Position numbers and translations under genes: made by a program
The notes under the pieces: generated by a model
Databases searched by the model: none
Told to the model about the DNA's origin: nothing
The model's input: only the letters and a program-made list of their open reading frames with translations
Shown here: in pieces, positions 6,313 to 8,176 of the stretch
Layout of the letters: each line of letters begins with the position of its first letter
How positions within the stretch are numbered: position 1 is the first letter of the stretch
NCBI GenBank assembly: GCA_031260385.1
Contig: JAIRKB010000292.1
Span: forward strand, 1-8,176
DNA from: Propionibacteriaceae bacterium
Lineage (GTDB): Bacteria > Actinomycetota > Actinomycetes > Propionibacteriales > Propionibacteriaceae
Length of the DNA stretch: 8,176 nucleotides
Direction of reading: 5' to 3'

Positions 6313-6354
6313 ATGATGATGATGATCGTTTGCCCCGCAGGTTGGTTGCCGTGA
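6313..6354 (+). CDS. Possible 13-codon leader peptide overlapping the MFS start
   Basis: Four consecutive ATG codons open a short frame reading MMMMIVCPAGWLP and ending in TGA at 6352-6354. The stop shares bases with the GTG at 6351-6353 (GTGA), the usual geometry of translational coupling. No strong ribosome site precedes it. It could set expression of the exporter, or it could be chance: the ATG run is simply an (ATG)n tract out of frame with the MFS gene. Confidence 0.3.
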   Translation: MMMMIVCPAGWLP

Positions 6355-7643
6355 GCTCGATCTTTTCCTCTCTCTCAATCCCCAACTATCGTCGCTATTT
6401 CACTGGCAGCCTGTCGGGGAATATCGGCACTTGGATGTCGATCACCGCCAAGGCCTGGCTGGTTCAGATGGAACTGACCAACTCCTCCGCCACCACCCTA
6501 GGCTGGCTGACCACCGTGATGTTGCTCCCCCAGTTCCTCCTCCAACCGCTTGGCGGCATGCTGGCCGATCGTTTCCCGAAACGTCGCATTGCTCTGATTA
6601 CCCAAACCCTGCTCTGCGCCTCAGCGGCGGTCCTATCGGTCTTCGTTTTGACTGGGCATATCCAGCTCTGGCTGGTCTTTGTACTAGCGGCTTGGGATGG
6701 CATGGTGACCGCCTTCGACAATCCGGCCCGGCAGGCCTTCGTCGCCGAGATTGTGCCTGCGAAGTCACTGACCAATGCCATCGGCCTGAACTCGTCATCT
6801 TGGAATGGGGCTCGCCTCTTCGGCCCCGCGGTCGCTGGCATCGTCATCGCGGCCTTGGGAACCGGGTGGGCTTTCGCAGTGAACGCCGCCTCCTTCCTGG
6901 TCATGATCGTGATGTTGCTCCGGATGAGGAACACCATCCCCCGGCCTCGTAAGTCTCCTAGTGGCTCCAAGGACTCGGGCGGTCTACTAGACGCCTGGCG
7001 CTCTATCCGTGACCGTCGTCACCTCAGCTTGCTCTTCTTCATCTGCTTCATGATGGGCACCTTCGGTTTGAATTACGGCATCACCAACCTCTTAATGGCC
7101 ACCCAGACCTTCCAACGCGGGGCCGGGCAGTATGGCATCCTCGGCTCGATCATGGGGATTGGGTCCCTGGCGGGCGCCCTCTTTGCGGCGCGCCTAGACC
7201 GCCCCCGCTTGCGTTGGGTCTTAGCCTTCTTGCTCGCCTTCGTTTTCGCTCTCACGATCTCGGCCCTCAGCCCGAACTTCTGGTTCTTTGCCGTCAGCCA
7301 AGTCCCGATCGGATTATGCGCGATCTCGGTCCTGGTAATCGGCTCGGCGATTGTCCAAACCTCGGTCCCCGATAATCTCCGTGGTCGGATTACCGCTTTG
7401 TGGGGGGCGGCCACCCTTGGTCTAGCCCCCGGTGTCTCCCCCCTCCTCGGCTTGATCGGTGACCTACTCGGGGCGCGGGCCACGGTTTGGGTTGGTGCCG
7501 GCGCCATCGCCCTCACCTTCGCTGCCGTCGCCTGGTATCTCTTCATTAAACACCGCATCCGCGTCCATCGCGTCCACCGCCTCCACTTCCAGGTCGAATA
7601 CCCAAGCCCGGACGCAGATGGGGTCAATCGTTTCGAACGGTGA
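6351..7643 (+). CDS. MFS exporter, MFS_3/EntS-like family
   Basis: Proton-driven inner-membrane exporter of unknown substrate; relatives move siderophores, drugs and other small molecules. The 430 residues show about 12 hydrophobic helices in two halves. The family marks are clear: N-terminal SIPNYRRYFTGS, motif A between helices 2 and 3 (GGMLADRFPKRR), AFDNPARQAFVAEIVP, LNSSSWNGARLFGPA, and the second-half SVPDNLRGRITALWG. The central loop around PRPRKSPSGSKDSGG separates the halves. The GTG at 6351 is chosen because it gives the usual N-terminus (MSSIFSSLS) and follows a weak GCAGG at 9 nt. TTG codons at 6330 and 6342 are in frame but have no better site. The cytoplasmic tail is Arg/His-rich and encoded by a short 9-base repeat (7563-7589). 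The gene meets the lipoprotein gene tail to tail. Confidence 0.9.
   Translation: MSSIFSSLSIPNYRRYFTGSLSGNIGTWMSITAKAWLVQMELTNSSATTLGWLTTVMLLPQFLLQPLGGMLADRFPKRRIALITQTLLCASAAVLSVFVLTGHIQLWLVFVLAAWDGMVTAFDNPARQAFVAEIVPAKSLTNAIGLNSSSWNGARLFGPAVAGIVIAALGTGWAFAVNAASFLVMIVMLLRMRNTIPRPRKSPSGSKDSGGLLDAWRSIRDRRHLSLLFFICFMMGTFGLNYGITNLLMATQTFQRGAGQYGILGSIMGIGSLAGALFAARLDRPRLRWVLAFLLAFVFALTISALSPNFWFFAVSQVPIGLCAISVLVIGSAIVQTSVPDNLRGRITALWGAATLGLAPGVSPLLGLIGDLLGARATVWVGAGAIALTFAAVAWYLFIKHRIRVHRVHRLHFQVEYPSPDADGVNRFER
7563..7589 (+). repeat. Three imperfect 9-base tandem units in the MFS C-terminal tail
   Basis: Units GTCCATCGC, GTCCACCGC and CTCCACTTC follow each other in frame and encode VHR-VHR-LHF. 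They make the exporter tail basic and histidine-rich. This may be a small slippage expansion; a functional role is speculative. Confidence 0.5.
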
Positions 7644-8025
7644 GGGCCCAGTTGTCGGCGCCGACAGCGTAGGCCCCTTGCCAGTCATCTTTGGTGAACA
7701 GTAGGCCACCGGGAGCATCGGCGGTGATCTCCCAACCTAGACCAGGCAAGGTCACCCGCAGATAGTCTTCGACCAACTCGGCTTCTTCGATGACGCCAGC
7801 GGCGATTACCAGGTTCGGTTGGTCGGCGAAGAAGGTGATCAGTACGCCAGTTGGCAACCAGATGGCTTCCCCGATCGCATTGGTGAAACCGAGCCCAGCC
7901 AAGGAGGCACCTGTGGAGGGGGTGGTCAGCGTCGGTGGCTCCGGCGGATCATAGCCATCCCAAGCGGCGGAACAGCCCACTAAGGCCAGACAGCCGACCA
8001 CAACCAGCGCTAGTCGTTTGCGCAT
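7624..8025 (-). CDS. Small predicted lipoprotein of unknown function
   Basis: 133 residues, exported and lipid-anchored: Arg2-Lys3-Arg4, a hydrophobic stretch and the lipobox LVGC with Cys18 as the modified residue. A short Pro/Thr-rich spacer (about 25-40) leads to a compact domain of about 90 residues with alternating hydrophobic strands and a helix near EEAELVEDYLRVTLPGLGWE, ending LTVRND. I do not recognise the family; it resembles small actinobacterial lipoproteins annotated as hypothetical. The ATG at 8023-8025 is chosen because it directly begins the signal peptide and follows GGAGG (8029-8033), though with only 3 bases between. A TTG at 8044-8046 would add 7 residues and is less likely. 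Its last 20 bp overlap the end of the MFS gene on the other strand. Confidence 0.82.
   Translation of the reverse strand: MRKRLALVVVGCLALVGCSAAWDGYDPPEPPTLTTPSTGASLAGLGFTNAIGEAIWLPTGVLITFFADQPNLVIAAGVIEEAELVEDYLRVTLPGLGWEITADAPGGLLFTKDDWQGAYAVGADNWALTVRND
7644..7676 (+). terminator. Hairpin directly after the MFS stop (possible terminator)
   Basis: TGTCGGCGCCGACA (7653-7666) is a perfect 14-bp palindrome, and GGGCC (7644-7648) pairs with GGCCC (7672-7676) outside it. The structure starts at the base after the MFS TGA. There is no T-run after it, so it is not a classic intrinsic terminator, though high-GC actinobacteria often use hairpins without one. It lies within the lipoprotein coding sequence, so codon constraint may contribute. 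Confidence 0.4.
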
Positions 8026-8070
8026 GAGCCTCCGATCAATTACCAACCACCCAATTTCCGAGCACCCACG

Positions 8071-8076
8071 AGTTTA
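8071..8076 (-). promoter_or_regulatory. Candidate -10 box of the lipoprotein gene
   Basis: On the minus strand TAAACT lies about 45 nt before the lipoprotein ATG; the same hexamer serves as the -10 candidate of the PLDc_N gene. No convincing -35 is visible at 16-19 bp. The predicted transcript would keep the GGAGG site in a UTR of about 40 nt. Confidence 0.3.
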
Positions 8077-8101
8077 CCGCCTCGACGTCGCCGCTAACCG
8101 G

Positions 8102-8107
8102 TAGGCT
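8102..8107 (+). promoter_or_regulatory. Candidate -10 box of the rightmost gene
   Basis: TAGGCT lies about 28 nt before the ATG at 8136, so a start near 8114 would give a short leader holding the AGGAGG site. The only -35-like hexamer, TTTACC (8073-8078), is 23 bp away, which is too far. Weak call. Confidence 0.25.
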
Positions 8108-8135
8108 GTAGCGCAGTCCGCGTATGAGGAGGGAA

Positions 8136-8176
8136 ATGTCGATTTTTAAGCTGCTTGGGGAGCCGGTGCCAGTGTT
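8136..8176 (+). CDS. Start of an unidentified gene, cut by window end
   Basis: Thirteen codons reading MSIFKLLGEPVPV follow a strong AGGAGG (8127-8132) with a 3-base gap; the frame is open at the edge. An in-frame ATG at 8124 would absorb the ribosome site and is less likely. Too little is present to name a family. The gene is divergent from the lipoprotein gene across about 110 bp. Confidence 0.6.
   Translation, partial: MSIFKLLGEPVPV

Noticed and set aside
7073..7627. Open frame of 184 codons on the minus strand inside the MFS gene
   Set aside because: The product is a Lys/Arg/Pro-rich shadow of membrane-helix codons; no ribosome site, and the MFS reading is unmistakable.

Overview
The window looks like chromosome from a moderately high-GC member of the Actinomycetota. 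Reasons: G+C is about 63-70% in the hand-counted coding lines of the central operon; MenE is the short (about 360-residue) type; a small PLDc_N membrane protein sits beside the menaquinone genes; and two genes have a -10 box placed 6 nt before a start codon, as in leaderless actinobacterial transcripts. I cannot name a genus. There is no tRNA, rRNA, CRISPR array or insertion sequence, and no stretch over 300 bases without a gene.

Layout, left to right. (1) 1-1066, minus strand: a secreted coiled-coil plus M23 metallopeptidase, cut by the window start. It is clearly lower in G+C (about 48-50%) than its neighbours. A promoter-like pair with an embedded palindrome and a 5'-UTR hairpin precede it. 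(2) 1220-5887, minus strand: a tightly overlapping menaquinone operon transcribed menE-menA-menC-menD, with overlaps of 17, 8 and 8 bp. (3) 5888-5965: a 78-bp divergent region with a promoter facing each way. (4) 5966-6229, plus strand: a small two-helix PLDc_N membrane protein. (5) 6230-6350: an AT-rich control region with phased AGT repeats and a 13-codon mini-ORF whose stop overlaps the start of the next gene. (6) 6351-7643, plus strand: a 12-helix MFS exporter. (7) 7624-8025, minus strand: a small lipoprotein that overlaps the exporter tail to tail by 20 bp. (8) 8136-end, plus strand: the first 13 codons of an unidentified gene.

How the genes work together. MenD, MenC and MenE carry isochorismate through SEPHCHC and o-succinylbenzoate to OSB-CoA. 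MenA prenylates the later intermediate 1,4-dihydroxy-2-naphthoate at the membrane. The isochorismate synthase, MenH, MenB, thioesterase and methyltransferase steps are not here and must lie elsewhere. The PLDc_N protein, exporter, lipoprotein and M23 enzyme are envelope proteins with no visible catalytic link to the pathway.

I found no wholly new system. The observations most worth a second look are the mini-ORF/GTGA junction ahead of the exporter, the paired leaderless promoters, and the control elements upstream of the M23 gene.
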